In this document: one piece after another, positions 1-9,098 of the stretch
How the letters are laid out: each line of letters begins with the position of its first letter
Numbering within the stretch: the stretch's first letter is position 1
Source: Niastella koreensis GR20-10
GTDB lineage: Bacteria > Bacteroidota > Bacteroidia > Chitinophagales > Chitinophagaceae
Direction of reading: 5' to 3'
Assembly: GCF_000246855.1 (NCBI RefSeq)
Contig: NC_016609.1
Location: 3,224,001-3,288,000 of the forward strand
DNA length: 64,000 bases
Made by a program: the position numbers and the translations under genes
Notes under the pieces: generated by a model
Databases searched by the model: none
What the model saw: the letters and a program-made list of their open reading frames with translations, nothing else
Told to the model about the DNA's origin: nothing

Positions 1-1130
1 AATGCCTGTTTACCCGCCTGGAGTTTTTCTTCCTTCCAGCCTTTGTAGTCGGCGAAGATCCAGGCTTTGTAATAGGCAGATACTGCCTGCGAGGCAAAGC
101 CAAAGACCACTGCTTCATCACCGGCTTTCATAAACCATTCCAATGCTTCTTTTCTCTCTTTCTGGATCTGGCAATCGGCCCCTTTGTAGGTATAATATTG
201 CAACAACAAAGGTTTTATGGATTCATTGCCGGCGGCAACTTCCTGTTTACATAACCTGATGCCGGTATCCAGCAATTCATTGATGCGTTCGTGGTCTTTA
301 AAATTGAACAGCATGCCGGCAAACGTGATGTAAGCTGTTGCGAGTAAACTTTTATCGCCTGTCTTCATCCCGCACTCGATGGCTTTCCCGCCCCATTCTG
401 CCAGCAGGGGTTTGTTTTTCTTATTGGCGGCCGTTCCCATTTCGAACATACATTTCCTGAAAAATGCATAGGGATCGGTAGCTGCGCCGGCTGTTGCAAT
501 CTGCCTGATGGCATCCTGCATCCGCAGGTCGTGTTTCAGCGTAACCGCATGATCGGCATAGTTTTCAAAAACGTCGCCCGAGAAATTACCTTCTTCATGA
601 TCAAACACCAGTAATTGAATACCGGGTTGTTTGGGCTGCTGCATCCACTGCCGGATCCATTGTTGAAACGTATCGGGACTGCTCATTTGTTTTGGCAGCA
701 GGGCTAATACAAACTGCGCATCAGGCTGTCCGATAAAATGTCTGTAAGATTGGATCATGCCGGGTAACAACAGGTCGCAGGCTGCATAGTCTTTTTCGGC
801 TACCGCCTTTCTAAGCGATGCTACTTCCCAAACGCCTTTGCCAGCATGGACCAGCAGCTTTTGATTTTGCTCATCGTCGTATTCATTCAACCAGTTTTGC
901 AAGAGGGCATGACTGTAAGTAGTTGCCTGGTTGAAGGGTGTATAAAAGAATACAAACAGGTTATCGAGTTTTCCGTGTGGCGATGCCTCCAGGCGGCAAA
1001 ACCCTTCGTACATACGATGGTCTTCCGGCTTCAGCATCCAGCGGATAAGGTAATGTTGCGGTTGCACGTTCATTTTCCAAACCTGCACCATTTCGTCTAT
1101 TCTTACAGCAATAGGATTATGTTCGTTCAT
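1..1130 (-). CDS. TPR-like helical protein downstream of vgrG (C-terminus cut by window edge)
   Basis: An open minus-strand frame begins at the ATG at 1128-1130 (MNEHNPIAVRIDEM) and stays open to base 1, so about 376 residues are visible and the C-terminus is outside. The N-terminal ~110 residues are mixed alpha/beta in character. The second half (from about residue 200) is rich in Ala/Leu helices with repeat-like spacing (for example LLQYYTYKGAD and ALEWFMKAGDEA), typical of TPR/Sel1-like solenoids. There is no signal peptide or membrane segment, so it should be cytoplasmic. It follows vgrG on the same strand after 136 bp. That position is where effector adaptors or chaperones often sit in T6SS loci, but no family was recognised and the role is inferred from context only. 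Confidence 0.75.
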   Translation of the reverse strand, partial: MNEHNPIAVRIDEMVQVWKMNVQPQHYLIRWMLKPEDHRMYEGFCRLEASPHGKLDNLFVFFYTPFNQATTYSHALLQNWLNEYDDEQNQKLLVHAGKGVWEVASLRKAVAEKDYAACDLLLPGMIQSYRHFIGQPDAQFVLALLPKQMSSPDTFQQWIRQWMQQPKQPGIQLLVFDHEEGNFSGDVFENYADHAVTLKHDLRMQDAIRQIATAGAATDPYAFFRKCMFEMGTAANKKNKPLLAEWGGKAIECGMKTGDKSLLATAYITFAGMLFNFKDHERINELLDTGIRLCKQEVAAGNESIKPLLLQYYTYKGADCQIQKERKEALEWFMKAGDEAVVFGFASQAVSAYYKAWIFADYKGWKEEKLQAGKQA

Positions 1131-1162
1131 AGTTAAGGTTGCTTAATTTTCAGACTCATAAT

Positions 1163-1266
1163 TCGTGAAACGTGAAAGGGCCCGCGATAATTCGGTGCTT
1201 CGTGTTAACCTGTCAACCTGTTAACTTTTCAACCTTCTTCTTCCTTTATCAACTCTATCAACGTTA
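1163..1266. repeat. Composite word-repeat element between vgrG and the TPR gene
   Basis: It has CGTGAAACGTGAAAGGGC, then GCGATAATTCGG, then CGTGTTAACCTGTCAACCTG and repeated ATCAAC words reaching the vgrG stop codon. It matches the element at 14580-14706 in order and core. Confidence 0.7.
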
Positions 1267-3084
1267 TCAACAATTCAATTTCACCTGCCCACCCACAATC
1301 GTCGTCATCAATTTACCATTGGCTTCTACGGAGCCTTCTGAATCCAGCGCCACTTTGGTTTTGCCGTAAGTAGATACCTCCAGTCCGCCAATGTCTACTT
1401 TGTTGTCGGAACCGATAGTGACGGTAGTTTTTGCCAACACATTGTTTTCATTCTTACCGTAGATGGTGGAGGTTTCGGTGAATTGGGCATCGAGCACTTT
1501 GGATTGCATCACGATCTCGTCTTCGGCCAGCATGGTGATCTTTTTGGTCTTCAGCGTGATTTCGTTGGTGGCGTCGATCAAAACCGTTTTGTTGGATTTG
1601 ACTGTTATATTACCTGCTCCATCGATGAGCATGCTGTTGCCATCTTTATCTTCCACAAACACGCTGCCATCTTTGTCGTTCATAATAACTTTATTGCCAC
1701 TGCGGGTTTGCAGGGCTTTTACATCATTGGCAGCATTGCTGTAAGCGTTGCTGGCTTTGCCATGATACACGGTGCCGATGATATATGGTTTTATGGGACT
1801 ATCCCCTTCAAACCCTACAATTACTTCTTCGCCTACTTCGGGGATAAAGAACATGCCTTTACCGCCGCCGCCGTGCGGACTGGTAACCCGGATCCAGGGC
1901 GTTTTTTCGGCGCCATTCATCCAGTGAAATTTAACCCTAACCCGGCCCAGGCCTTTGGGATCGTGGTTATCGGTTACCATGGCGCTTTGTGTTTCTGAAT
2001 GTGGCATGGCCCCTGCTTTCACCGGTGGCAATTTTATAGTGGAAGGAACTGCTGTAAAGTCGTTGCTATAGTTTCCCTGTTCATCGAAATAATGGCTGAT
2101 GGAAAGAACGGTGTATTCGCCATAGCTTTCGCCGGCCATGTTGTAGAGGTTTTGGCCCTGTATGCTAATATTACCTCCAATTTTAACGCCCGGGTGTGCA
2201 CTGCTGCCTGAAAAGCGAACCGTATTACTGCTTTGCATGGCCATGCGGATGTTAATGGAATCGTCCAGCTGTTTTTTATTACTTACAAACTGGTTGTTCC
2301 ATACTTTGGGCTGCGTGGCGTATACCGTGTTGCTTGCCTGAAATACGTGACGGCCCAGGTCGTTAAGGCCTGCTTTGCTTTCAATGCTTTGTGGTGTGCT
2401 GGTATATACATCGTGATTGAGGTAATCATACGCCATCATCTGGCTGTTGGCAGGTTGTACCTGTAACGCCATGCTGAAACGGCTGATGTTGCTTCCGAAT
2501 GTGAGTGCAGTTGCATCTGACGCTTTTGGCGCGCCTATCTGCAACTGGTTGCCATCGTAGTACAACCATTCGCCATAACCGGAGCAAAGGAAGTTGAGGA
2601 ACTGCCAGGCGGTTTGTTTGTACTGAACCGTATAGGCCAGTGTTTCGGGATATGCTGGAGATACCTGCGGCTGCAGCAGGTCCTGCGGAAAATGCTTCAG
2701 CACGTCCTGGGCGATGTTCTTGATCGCTTTTTTCTCCCAGCTTTTGCAGTGCGGGCCGTTGTCGAGCACAATGGTGGGACTGGTTCCGGAGATGATGATG
2801 TTACCGGTATGGCCGCTGAACCTGTCGGCCTCTACCTGCATTACTATGCCTCTGAATTGTAAACCGCTGCCGGTTGCAGGGGTGCTGAATGAGGCCTGTA
2901 AAACGCCTCCAATGAGGTTACGTGACGATTGCAGCATTCCCCCTTCCAACCCTTCCAGTGATTCTGCGGGACATACCAGGCGGAAGTAATGATGATCGAA
3001 AATATTTTGGGTTAGCTGAAAAGAGGTAATTTGTTTAATAGGAGTACCGGCAATGGTTATATTGCTACTAATTAGTTGGGCCAT
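1267..3084 (-). CDS. vgrG: T6SS spike protein VgrG (TssI)
   Basis: The 605-residue product resembles VgrG, the trimeric spike on the T6SS tube tip that carries effectors. The N-terminal ~370 residues match the gp27-like base. An OB-fold/gp5-like segment follows (VRVKFHWMNG, then WIRVTSPHGGGGKGMFFIPE and EVGEEVIVGFEGDSP, near residues 395-450). The C-terminal ~150 residues are beta-helix-like, with repeated V/I-x-V/I strands, and end at VKLNC with no fused effector domain. The start is set at MAQLISSN (3084). The frame is open further upstream, but that stretch is the intergenic word repeat at 3111-3200. No PAAR-like gene is visible next to it. It lies downstream of two hcp genes on the same strand. 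Confidence 0.93.
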   Translation of the reverse strand: MAQLISSNITIAGTPIKQITSFQLTQNIFDHHYFRLVCPAESLEGLEGGMLQSSRNLIGGVLQASFSTPATGSGLQFRGIVMQVEADRFSGHTGNIIISGTSPTIVLDNGPHCKSWEKKAIKNIAQDVLKHFPQDLLQPQVSPAYPETLAYTVQYKQTAWQFLNFLCSGYGEWLYYDGNQLQIGAPKASDATALTFGSNISRFSMALQVQPANSQMMAYDYLNHDVYTSTPQSIESKAGLNDLGRHVFQASNTVYATQPKVWNNQFVSNKKQLDDSINIRMAMQSSNTVRFSGSSAHPGVKIGGNISIQGQNLYNMAGESYGEYTVLSISHYFDEQGNYSNDFTAVPSTIKLPPVKAGAMPHSETQSAMVTDNHDPKGLGRVRVKFHWMNGAEKTPWIRVTSPHGGGGKGMFFIPEVGEEVIVGFEGDSPIKPYIIGTVYHGKASNAYSNAANDVKALQTRSGNKVIMNDKDGSVFVEDKDGNSMLIDGAGNITVKSNKTVLIDATNEITLKTKKITMLAEDEIVMQSKVLDAQFTETSTIYGKNENNVLAKTTVTIGSDNKVDIGGLEVSTYGKTKVALDSEGSVEANGKLMTTIVGGQVKLNC

Positions 3085-3110
3085 AAAAAATGTTATGTCG
3101 TTTATGGATT

Positions 3111-3200
3111 CAGTAAATGTCGAATGTCGAATATCCAATTTTGAATGTCGAAATGAATACAATTTCAATATTCAACATTCATTATTCGATATTCAATATT
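3111..3200. repeat. Word-repeat inverted element (GAATGTCGAAT type) between hcp and vgrG
   Basis: The left half has AATGTCGAATGTCGAATATC and TTGAATGTCGAA. The right half has the mirrored words TTCAATATTCAACATTCATT and ATTCGATATTCAATATT. It fills the gap between the hcp stop and the chosen vgrG start. Confidence 0.7.
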
Positions 3201-3589
3201 TATTGTGGCCAGTTGTTCCTGAATTTTGATTCGTTCAGTTTTACTTCTTTGGCGCTGAGTGTTAACTGTATCCGCATGGGACTGTCACCGTTGTGATCAT
3301 AGGTTTCGTAATAATCAACACAGTGCGCATCCGTGAACTGCAGGCTTTTTAATTTACTCATGTTGTCGCGGCGATAAAAAGTAATGGTGCCGCTTTTTGT
3401 TTGGGTTGGACTTATCATCCAGTCGAACAAACCGGTTTCGCCATTGCTTTCAACTACCAGGGTAACCGATCCGCCCTGGGGAATAGCGGTTGGTTTGCCG
3501 GTGCCATCGGTGGCCTGCGTAAAACGGTATGCACAATGCAGGATGTTCAACTCTTCGCCATCCAACTTAAGTTTTGCTATAAATGACAT
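3200..3589 (-). CDS. hcp: T6SS tube protein Hcp (TssD), copy nearest vgrG
   Basis: This 129-residue protein begins MSFIAKLKLDGEELNIL, typical of Bacteroidota Hcp/TssD. Hexamers of this protein stack into the inner tube expelled by the contractile sheath. It aligns along its length with the neighbouring 128-residue copy at 3706-4092: both have a G-G-x-(V/I)-x-L-x-(V/I)-E-S block, a W-M motif, and TLSAK near the end. The sequences differ at many positions, so this is not a recent duplication. Length is normal for the family. It is separated from the other hcp by a strong hairpin (3641-3673) and from vgrG by a word-repeat element. The second copy may be specific for particular effectors or this VgrG, which is inference. 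Confidence 0.92.
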   Translation of the reverse strand: MSFIAKLKLDGEELNILHCAYRFTQATDGTGKPTAIPQGGSVTLVVESNGETGLFDWMISPTQTKSGTITFYRRDNMSKLKSLQFTDAHCVDYYETYDHNGDSPMRIQLTLSAKEVKLNESKFRNNWPQ

Positions 3590-3640
3590 GGGATAATGAT
3601 TAGTGTTTATAGGATGATCTCATGGCTTTTATTAAAAGGA

Positions 3641-3673
3641 GCCATTCACCCCGATTGCTCCGGGATGAATGGC
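3641..3673 (-). terminator. Hairpin between the two hcp genes
   Basis: GCCATTCA at 3641-3648 pairs with TGAATGGC at 3666-3673, and CCCG/CGGG extends the stem after one mismatch, with a 7-nt loop. Read on the minus strand it is followed by CTCCTTTTAATAAAA, a weak U-rich tract. It could be a partial terminator or an mRNA 3'-end stabiliser for the upstream hcp. Confidence 0.55.
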
Positions 3674-3705
3674 GAACCTTTACTCACTACTGATGATACT
3701 TTTAA

Positions 3706-4092
3706 TTATACCCACTCATTTTCGTGTTTGCCGCTGCCCAATTCAATGGTTTTGGCGCTCAGCGTAAAGCTTTCAGTTAATGGGCTGGAATCTGTGCCGT
3801 CGAAATTTTCGCGGTACTCAACCAGGTATGCCTCACCGAATTTCAGTTCTTTCAGCGTTGCGTTGTCGTCACGTTTGATGAATACAACAGAGCCATCTTT
3901 ACGCTCGAAGTTGTTTGTCATCCACTCTAAGAAAGTGGTGTCGCCGGTAGACTCTATTGTCAGCTGGATCTTTCCGCCGCGGGTGATGGAAGAAGGACGA
4001 CCGGTTGCATCGGTTTCCTGTTTCAGTTGATAATTACATGCAAGGACATTAACTTCCTTACCAGCCACTTTAAGTTTTGCCTTAAATGACAT
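3706..4092 (-). CDS. hcp: T6SS tube protein Hcp (TssD), copy nearest tssC
   Basis: This 128-residue Hcp/TssD protein starts at MSFKAKLKVAGKEVNVL (4092). An upstream in-frame ATG would add 15 residues unlike the family. It shows conserved Hcp features: GGKIQLTIESTGDT, a W-M pair, DGSVVFIKRDD and TLSAKTIELGSG. It forms the secreted inner tube. It lies 294 bp downstream of tssC with several hairpins in the gap, so it is probably expressed as a separate, abundant transcript unit, as is usual for Hcp. The expression level is inferred. Confidence 0.92.
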   Translation of the reverse strand: MSFKAKLKVAGKEVNVLACNYQLKQETDATGRPSSITRGGKIQLTIESTGDTTFLEWMTNNFERKDGSVVFIKRDDNATLKELKFGEAYLVEYRENFDGTDSSPLTESFTLSAKTIELGSGKHENEWV

Positions 4093-4148
4093 AATTAATG
4101 GTTTTGAATGATTAAAAAATAATGGTATATAGACCAATTAATAAAAAA

Positions 4149-4179
4149 CAATCCTGATTGCTCCCGTCATGAGACGGGA
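4149..4179 (-). terminator. Paired hairpins upstream of the first hcp
   Basis: TCCCGTC (4162-4168) pairs with GACGGGA (4173-4179) around a 4-nt loop. Next to it, CAATC (4149-4153) pairs with GATTG (4156-4160). On the minus strand this is followed by TTTTTT (A-run at 4143-4148). The arrangement is terminator-like and lies between tssC and hcp, 50-90 bp before the hcp start. It may attenuate read-through or mark an mRNA processing site. Confidence 0.5.
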
Positions 4180-4352
4180 ACATTACTACTGATCGCGCTT
4201 AAGTTTCTGGGTGTTGTGCGTTGGAGCAAAAAGGCTCCTGTCGGTGCCATTGGGTAATGTCACTGAACATGAATGCTACAGTTGGGTTGCTGTCAGGGGT
4301 TGATGTAGATATGGATTTTAAGAAGGCAAGGCAATCAATTGCCGACGCTTCG

Positions 4353-4383
4353 GTCCTGAGCGGAGTCGAAGGACGCTCAGGAC
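4353..4383. repeat. Inverted repeat with the CCTGAGCG..GTCGAAGG word, after tssC
   Basis: GTCCTGAGCG (4353-4362) and CGCTCAGGAC (4374-4383) are perfect inverted arms around GAGTCGAAGGA. It ends three bases before the tssC stop codon region (4387). Versions of the same 20-bp word occur at 40112-40131 (reverse) and 47369-47388, so this is a dispersed repeat as well as a hairpin that could act at the tssC 3' end. Confidence 0.7.
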
Positions 4384-4386
4384 ATG

Positions 4387-5769
4387 CTACTTATCCTGCT
4401 CGTATTTAGAAGACCAATCCACTTCTGAATCGTCTCCTTTCTGCCCTTCTAACTTGATCATGAAAGTTTTTGCGGGGAAATACGGTTTCAGATGAATGTC
4501 GAGGTATATGCGGTCTTTTTGAACAGGGTCCTGTTCAAACCGCTTGATGGTAAAATTTTCAATCAGTTTATTGGGACCGGTAATGCCGTCGAGGAACTTA
4601 ACGATCTGCCCGTTGAGTTCTTTACGGGTGCTTGCATTGAAATTTTCAAAAGCGCGACGGTTCAAAAAGTCCATCATCACTTTTGTTACATAATCAAATA
4701 CCCGCACGACCGAATATGTTTGTAAGCCCAGGTTATCGCCGTTGAACAATGTTTTGGCAGAGAAGGCCATTACTTTGCCATACTCTTTCACCATTGGAAT
4801 GAGGCCCAGTTTTTCCAGGCTCGCAATCTCGCTTTTCTTCAGGTCGAACCGAACGCCGTCTACTTCATTGATGCCGCCAAATTTTTTACCGGCTGTTACC
4901 TGCGACATCAGGGTGTTGTAGATCTTTCCGGCGAGTGCGCTCGATGGTGGAACCATCAGGTCGTCCTCCTCGCCTATTTCTGCAAAACGGCCACGGCCAA
5001 CCAGCCAGTTGCAAGCCATAATAACATTGGAACGATAAGGATCGCCACCGGTAAGGTTGGCTGCTTCAAACAATTCCATTACGTCATCCGGCGAATCCAG
5101 GTTTTCAAAATCGGTTACCAGCATCACCTTATTTTCATAGGCGATCCTGGCCCATTTTTCAATTACTTTATTGCTGCCGAGGTAACCTGGTAAAATCAGT
5201 AAGCTATAGTTATTACGCAGATCGAGGCGGTCGTAATTATCAGTCAGTTCATTATGAATGGCATCGATGAAACGGGTATTGTCCAGATCTCTTACCTGAT
5301 CCGGATCAGCGTTGATCACCGATACATTCTTTACTTTAAGGCTTTCTGTATTCTTGAAGAAGAGGGCTACAGAGCGGTATGATCTTTCGAGTTGCCCGGT
5401 TTCTTTTACTGCTTCTTTCAGGTTCTTTTTCAATACCTGACCGGCAACTTCGGAGCGGTCGTTACAGGTTTGGATCATCTGTGCCGGATCATCGCTGGTT
5501 TGCAGTACATCCAGCCACAGCTTCAGCGTTTTTTTAAGTGCCGTACGTTCTTCTTTTTTGCTGTTCTCTTCAAGGAAGATCTTCTTCCTTGCTTTTCTTT
5601 CGGGATTGATATTTTGTACAGCGTCAATAGCTGATTCCAACAGATCGAAACCGCCGAACTTAGCAAGGCCCTGTACACTGTTTTCCAGTTGTTCAACTGG
5701 TTGCAGTGCTAAGGATTTTTCTTCTTTAAGCGCCGTTTGCTGGGCGGGTTTAATGGATTCAGAACTCAT
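4387..5769 (-). CDS. tssC: T6SS contractile sheath large subunit TssC (VipB-like)
   Basis: This 460-residue protein matches TssC/VipB, which with TssB forms the contractile sheath around the Hcp tube. Visible family features are the FGGFDLL segment near residue 40, NNYSLLILPGYLG and NKVMLVTDFENLDS in the middle, the NVIMACNWLVGRGRF block, and a C-terminal region ending DVDWSS-like (EVDWSSKYEQDK). The N-terminal ~25 residues are charged and low in complexity. Length is normal for Bacteroidota TssC. It starts 43 bp after tssB on the same strand, the usual B-C order. TssC in complex with TssB is disassembled by TssH, encoded upstream. Confidence 0.93.
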   Translation of the reverse strand: MSSESIKPAQQTALKEEKSLALQPVEQLENSVQGLAKFGGFDLLESAIDAVQNINPERKARKKIFLEENSKKEERTALKKTLKLWLDVLQTSDDPAQMIQTCNDRSEVAGQVLKKNLKEAVKETGQLERSYRSVALFFKNTESLKVKNVSVINADPDQVRDLDNTRFIDAIHNELTDNYDRLDLRNNYSLLILPGYLGSNKVIEKWARIAYENKVMLVTDFENLDSPDDVMELFEAANLTGGDPYRSNVIMACNWLVGRGRFAEIGEEDDLMVPPSSALAGKIYNTLMSQVTAGKKFGGINEVDGVRFDLKKSEIASLEKLGLIPMVKEYGKVMAFSAKTLFNGDNLGLQTYSVVRVFDYVTKVMMDFLNRRAFENFNASTRKELNGQIVKFLDGITGPNKLIENFTIKRFEQDPVQKDRIYLDIHLKPYFPAKTFMIKLEGQKGDDSEVDWSSKYEQDK

Positions 5770-5812
5770 GGTTACAAATTAATGGTAAAGGATAAATTAA
5801 ATAGTATAGGTG

Positions 5813-6265
5813 TTACCTGGCTGTGTCAAGTTCCTGGATCAGTGACTGTAACGCTTTTATTATGTGCTCTTTTGTTTCCGGATTGGCGAGTGCCTGTTTC
5901 AGCAGTTTGTTTGTTTTTAACTGCTTGATAATTTTCTGGTATTGCAGCTGCTGCATATTCACATCTCCCAGGTACTCACTTTGTGCAATAATACCTTTGG
6001 CGCCAAAATCGGCCAGTCCTTTGAAATGAAGTGTTTCCCGGCGCATGCCGCCATCTTCCGTTTCAAAGGTCATATCAACTTTTGGTTTGAAGTGTTCAAA
6101 CACATCGTCGATACTTGTTAAGCCTTCTGTGATTACAGGTTTAACAGGTGGGTCCTGTGTGAGTTTTTCGGCGAGTAACACCCGGTTTTGAGGAATGTCT
6201 GCAAAGGCTTCAAAGGCATCTTGTTTTACTTCCGTGCCGCCAATTCCGTAGGGCTCAATGCTCAT
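5813..6265 (-). CDS. tssB: T6SS contractile sheath small subunit TssB (VipA-like)
   Basis: This 150-residue protein corresponds to TssB/VipA, the small sheath subunit that interlocks with TssC. It starts MSIEPYGIGGTEV and contains the family pattern of an acidic central strand region (VDMTFETEDGGMRRETLHFKGLADFGAKGI) split from a C-terminal helix (QLKTNKLLKQALANPETKEHIIKAL). It is followed 43 bp later by tssC. The 324 bp before its start contain no gene, so a tssBC(-hcp) promoter may lie there. Confidence 0.9.
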   Translation of the reverse strand: MSIEPYGIGGTEVKQDAFEAFADIPQNRVLLAEKLTQDPPVKPVITEGLTSIDDVFEHFKPKVDMTFETEDGGMRRETLHFKGLADFGAKGIIAQSEYLGDVNMQQLQYQKIIKQLKTNKLLKQALANPETKEHIIKALQSLIQELDTAR

Positions 6266-6589
6266 GATAGATATTTTTGGTTTTCAGAATAAGACCTTCT
6301 TTCAGCAATGATTAATCGAATAAAGTACGAACAAAGTGGTTTGACGGATTGGATATCAGAAGAAAAAGTCCCGAGTGGTTTTTACAAAATTCGTTCCTAT
6401 TTATTGGTGAATGAACACTGATTATTAAAAATCCCCAATAACCTTGTCGTAAAAATACTCGGTGAACTTGTTTTTAACCTGCCATTAATATTGGCTAATA
6501 AATTTACCTATTCCCGTTAGTCAATATGACAATTCATATAGAATTAATGTTGCACGTGACTAACTTTAATAGTAACATGCCCGTAATAG
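6266..6589. other. Intergenic gap between tssH end and tssB start
   Basis: This 324-bp AT-rich stretch has no coding frame worth reporting. I did not find an exact Bacteroidota -7 box (TAnnTTTG) on the minus strand. The length and position still suggest that regulation for tssBC sits here. Confidence 0.5.
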
Positions 6590-9076
6590 TTATAACACCG
6601 CTGACGTGTTATTCCATAAGAAATTTCCCTGTTCGTCTGCATCTAATATCAAAATAGTATTTTCTGCAGCTCCTGCTTCCCCGCTGATGATCTTACGGGA
6701 TAAAGGACGGCGCAGATTATTTCTTATTACCCCTGCCAATGGCCGCGCCCCATATTGGGGAGCAAAACCTAATACTGCTAATTGTTTTTTAGCTGTATCG
6801 GTCAGTTGCAATGTGATCCCCTGTTTTTCCAGTGAACCGTATAACCCTTTCAGTTGAATGTTGAGAATGCGTTCAACCATTTCATTGGTCATAGGTGCAA
6901 ACGGACAGATCTCTGTTAACCGTCCCAGGAACTCGGGCCGGAAATAATTGCTCATGATCTCCATTAACTGGTTGCTGGACGGAACCTGTTTATTATTAAA
7001 CGAATCCACTACATACTGACTGCCGATATTAGAAGTAAAGATGATAAGTGCATTGGAGAAATCGCCCTCCTTCCCCAGTTTATCGTGCAGCTTGCCTTCA
7101 TCCATGATCTGTAAAAAAATATCAAATACCGACTGATGCGCTTTTTCAATTTCATCGAACAACACTACTGAGTATGGTTGTTGACGAATTTTGTTAATAA
7201 GCAAGCCGCCTTCTTCGTACCCAACATAACCGGGAGGCGCTCCATATAACAAGGCGGCGCTGTGTTCTTCTTTAAACTCCGACATATCAAACCGGATCAT
7301 CGAGTTTTCATCCTGGAACAAAAAATCGGCCAGCGCTTTTGCCAACTCTGTTTTACCTGTACCTGTTGGTCCCAGGAAAAAGAAAGAACCTATTGGCTGA
7401 CCAGGCTTGCCTAACCCGGCCCTTGATTCCAGAATGGCTTCGCTGATAGAACGGATGGCATGGTCCTGCCCTACTACTCTTTGTTTAAGGATCTCATCCA
7501 TTTTCAATAACCGCTCTTTTTCCTGCGCCTGCACTTTCCCAATAGGAATGCCAGTCTTATGTGCTACAATAGCGGCTACGTCTGACGGATTGAGTACCTG
7601 GCGGTCATCGGCTGCCCTCTCTGACAACGCTTCGTACGCGAGGTTTAAATAGTGAATAATTTCATTGGCATCCGTCATTTGCATGGGATCAGTCTCTGAT
7701 TGAACCGCGACCCACAGAATCGGACTGATCTTATTGCGCAACTGGTTGTAATGCCATTTCCAGTCATCAACCAAAGTTGATTCCTTTTGCATGGCATCAA
7801 ACACCGCTTTCATTTCATCCACTACCTGTTTACCGGTATCTCTTGCCAGGCGAAGCGCAGCCATGGAATGATCCGCCAGGTCAATAGCTGCATCGGGCAG
7901 GCGGCGGTCTTTTACGTAACGTTTCGCCAGCCTGATGGTATCCTGCAGGGTTTCATCTTCTATAGTTATTGCATGGTGTTTGCTGTAATGCGGCATAATA
8001 GTTTGCATCATGCGGAAGGTAGTGGCTGCATCCGGCTCTTCTACCTGTATCACATCAAAACGACGCGCAAAGGCTTCATCCTTTTCTATATGTTTCCGGT
8101 ATTCTTCCAGCGTAGTAGCGCCTATAACGGTCAATTCGCCACGGGCCAGTTCAGGTTTTAATAAATTAGCTGCGCCGGCCATAGCGCCCTGTTTATCCAT
8201 CAGCACGTGCATTTCGTCGATAAACAAAATGGCTTTGTCAAATTGTTTTACTTCCTGGATGATGTTCTTCAGGCGTTCTTCTACTTCTCCTTTATACGAA
8301 GCGCCGGCAGCCAGTGCGCCATTGTCCAGCTCAAATACCTGGGCATGTTCCAGAAAACGTGGTACTTTCTTTTCTTCGATGGCCAGGGTGAACCCATCCA
8401 CCAGTGCCGATTTACCAACACCGGGTTCGCCAACGATCAGCACATTGGGTTTTGAGCGGCGGCCCAGGATCTCGGCCATTGCCCTGATCTCCTTATCGCG
8501 ACCCGTAATAGGATCGATCTTACCCGCTTTGGCGCGTACATTTTTATGCGTGCAGTATTTTAACAACGCCTGGTGAATGGCTGATTTTTGGGTGCTGTTG
8601 GTATTGCCAATGCCGGTTATTTTATTCAGTGTATTGTCTGCTATCGACTGTTGCAGCAACTCCTGCCGTTGAATGGGAAAGGTTTTTAATTGCTCATAAC
8701 TGAATCCTACACCCGGCGTGCTCAGGGCAGCCAGTACATGCAGGTTTTCCAGTTCGTCGCTGCCCGTCATTACGCGGATGGTATCTGCTTCTTCCATCAC
8801 GGCCTTTACCGGTTCATTGGCTGTAAGCGTATCATCGAGCCGGGTGGCTTTGGGCAATGTTTCCATGCGCACCTCGGCCCACTCTTCCATATAATAAATG
8901 TCTTTATCCAGTTGCTGTAACAACGATTGCAGCCCGGCATCTTTATGCAGTAACGCCTTTAATAAATGCGGCGGTGCAATATGCGGATGCATATTTTCCC
9001 GGGCAATCGCCTGGGCAATGTGGTTCATTTTTTTAAATGAATCAGATATGGTGGTGCCTAATAATTGATCAGTCAT
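6590..9076 (-). CDS. tssH: T6SS sheath-recycling AAA+ ATPase TssH (ClpV)
   Basis: This 828-residue Clp/Hsp100-type ATPase has the order expected of ClpV/TssH. An N-terminal Clp-repeat domain comes first (residues 1-150). The first AAA domain carries Walker A GEPGVGKS at 216-223, followed by a coiled middle domain. The second AAA domain carries Walker A GPTGTGKT at 569-576 with the DEIEKAH Walker B, then a ClpB D2-small-type C-terminus (QYGARPLAGVIRN). It unfolds contracted TssBC sheath so the subunits can be reused. Length is slightly below classical ClpV, as is usual for the Bacteroidota subtype. It lies 52 bp after the PKD-domain gene and upstream of tssB on the same strand. Confidence 0.93.
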   Translation of the reverse strand: MTDQLLGTTISDSFKKMNHIAQAIARENMHPHIAPPHLLKALLHKDAGLQSLLQQLDKDIYYMEEWAEVRMETLPKATRLDDTLTANEPVKAVMEEADTIRVMTGSDELENLHVLAALSTPGVGFSYEQLKTFPIQRQELLQQSIADNTLNKITGIGNTNSTQKSAIHQALLKYCTHKNVRAKAGKIDPITGRDKEIRAMAEILGRRSKPNVLIVGEPGVGKSALVDGFTLAIEEKKVPRFLEHAQVFELDNGALAAGASYKGEVEERLKNIIQEVKQFDKAILFIDEMHVLMDKQGAMAGAANLLKPELARGELTVIGATTLEEYRKHIEKDEAFARRFDVIQVEEPDAATTFRMMQTIMPHYSKHHAITIEDETLQDTIRLAKRYVKDRRLPDAAIDLADHSMAALRLARDTGKQVVDEMKAVFDAMQKESTLVDDWKWHYNQLRNKISPILWVAVQSETDPMQMTDANEIIHYLNLAYEALSERAADDRQVLNPSDVAAIVAHKTGIPIGKVQAQEKERLLKMDEILKQRVVGQDHAIRSISEAILESRAGLGKPGQPIGSFFFLGPTGTGKTELAKALADFLFQDENSMIRFDMSEFKEEHSAALLYGAPPGYVGYEEGGLLINKIRQQPYSVVLFDEIEKAHQSVFDIFLQIMDEGKLHDKLGKEGDFSNALIIFTSNIGSQYVVDSFNNKQVPSSNQLMEIMSNYFRPEFLGRLTEICPFAPMTNEMVERILNIQLKGLYGSLEKQGITLQLTDTAKKQLAVLGFAPQYGARPLAGVIRNNLRRPLSRKIISGEAGAAENTILILDADEQGNFLWNNTSAVL

Positions 9077-9098
9077 TATAATTTATTTAGATGACCTA

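Noticed and set aside
8010..8576. 188-residue plus-strand frame opposite tssH
   Set aside because: Serine-rich antisense composition with no domain; tssH is unambiguous on the other strand.
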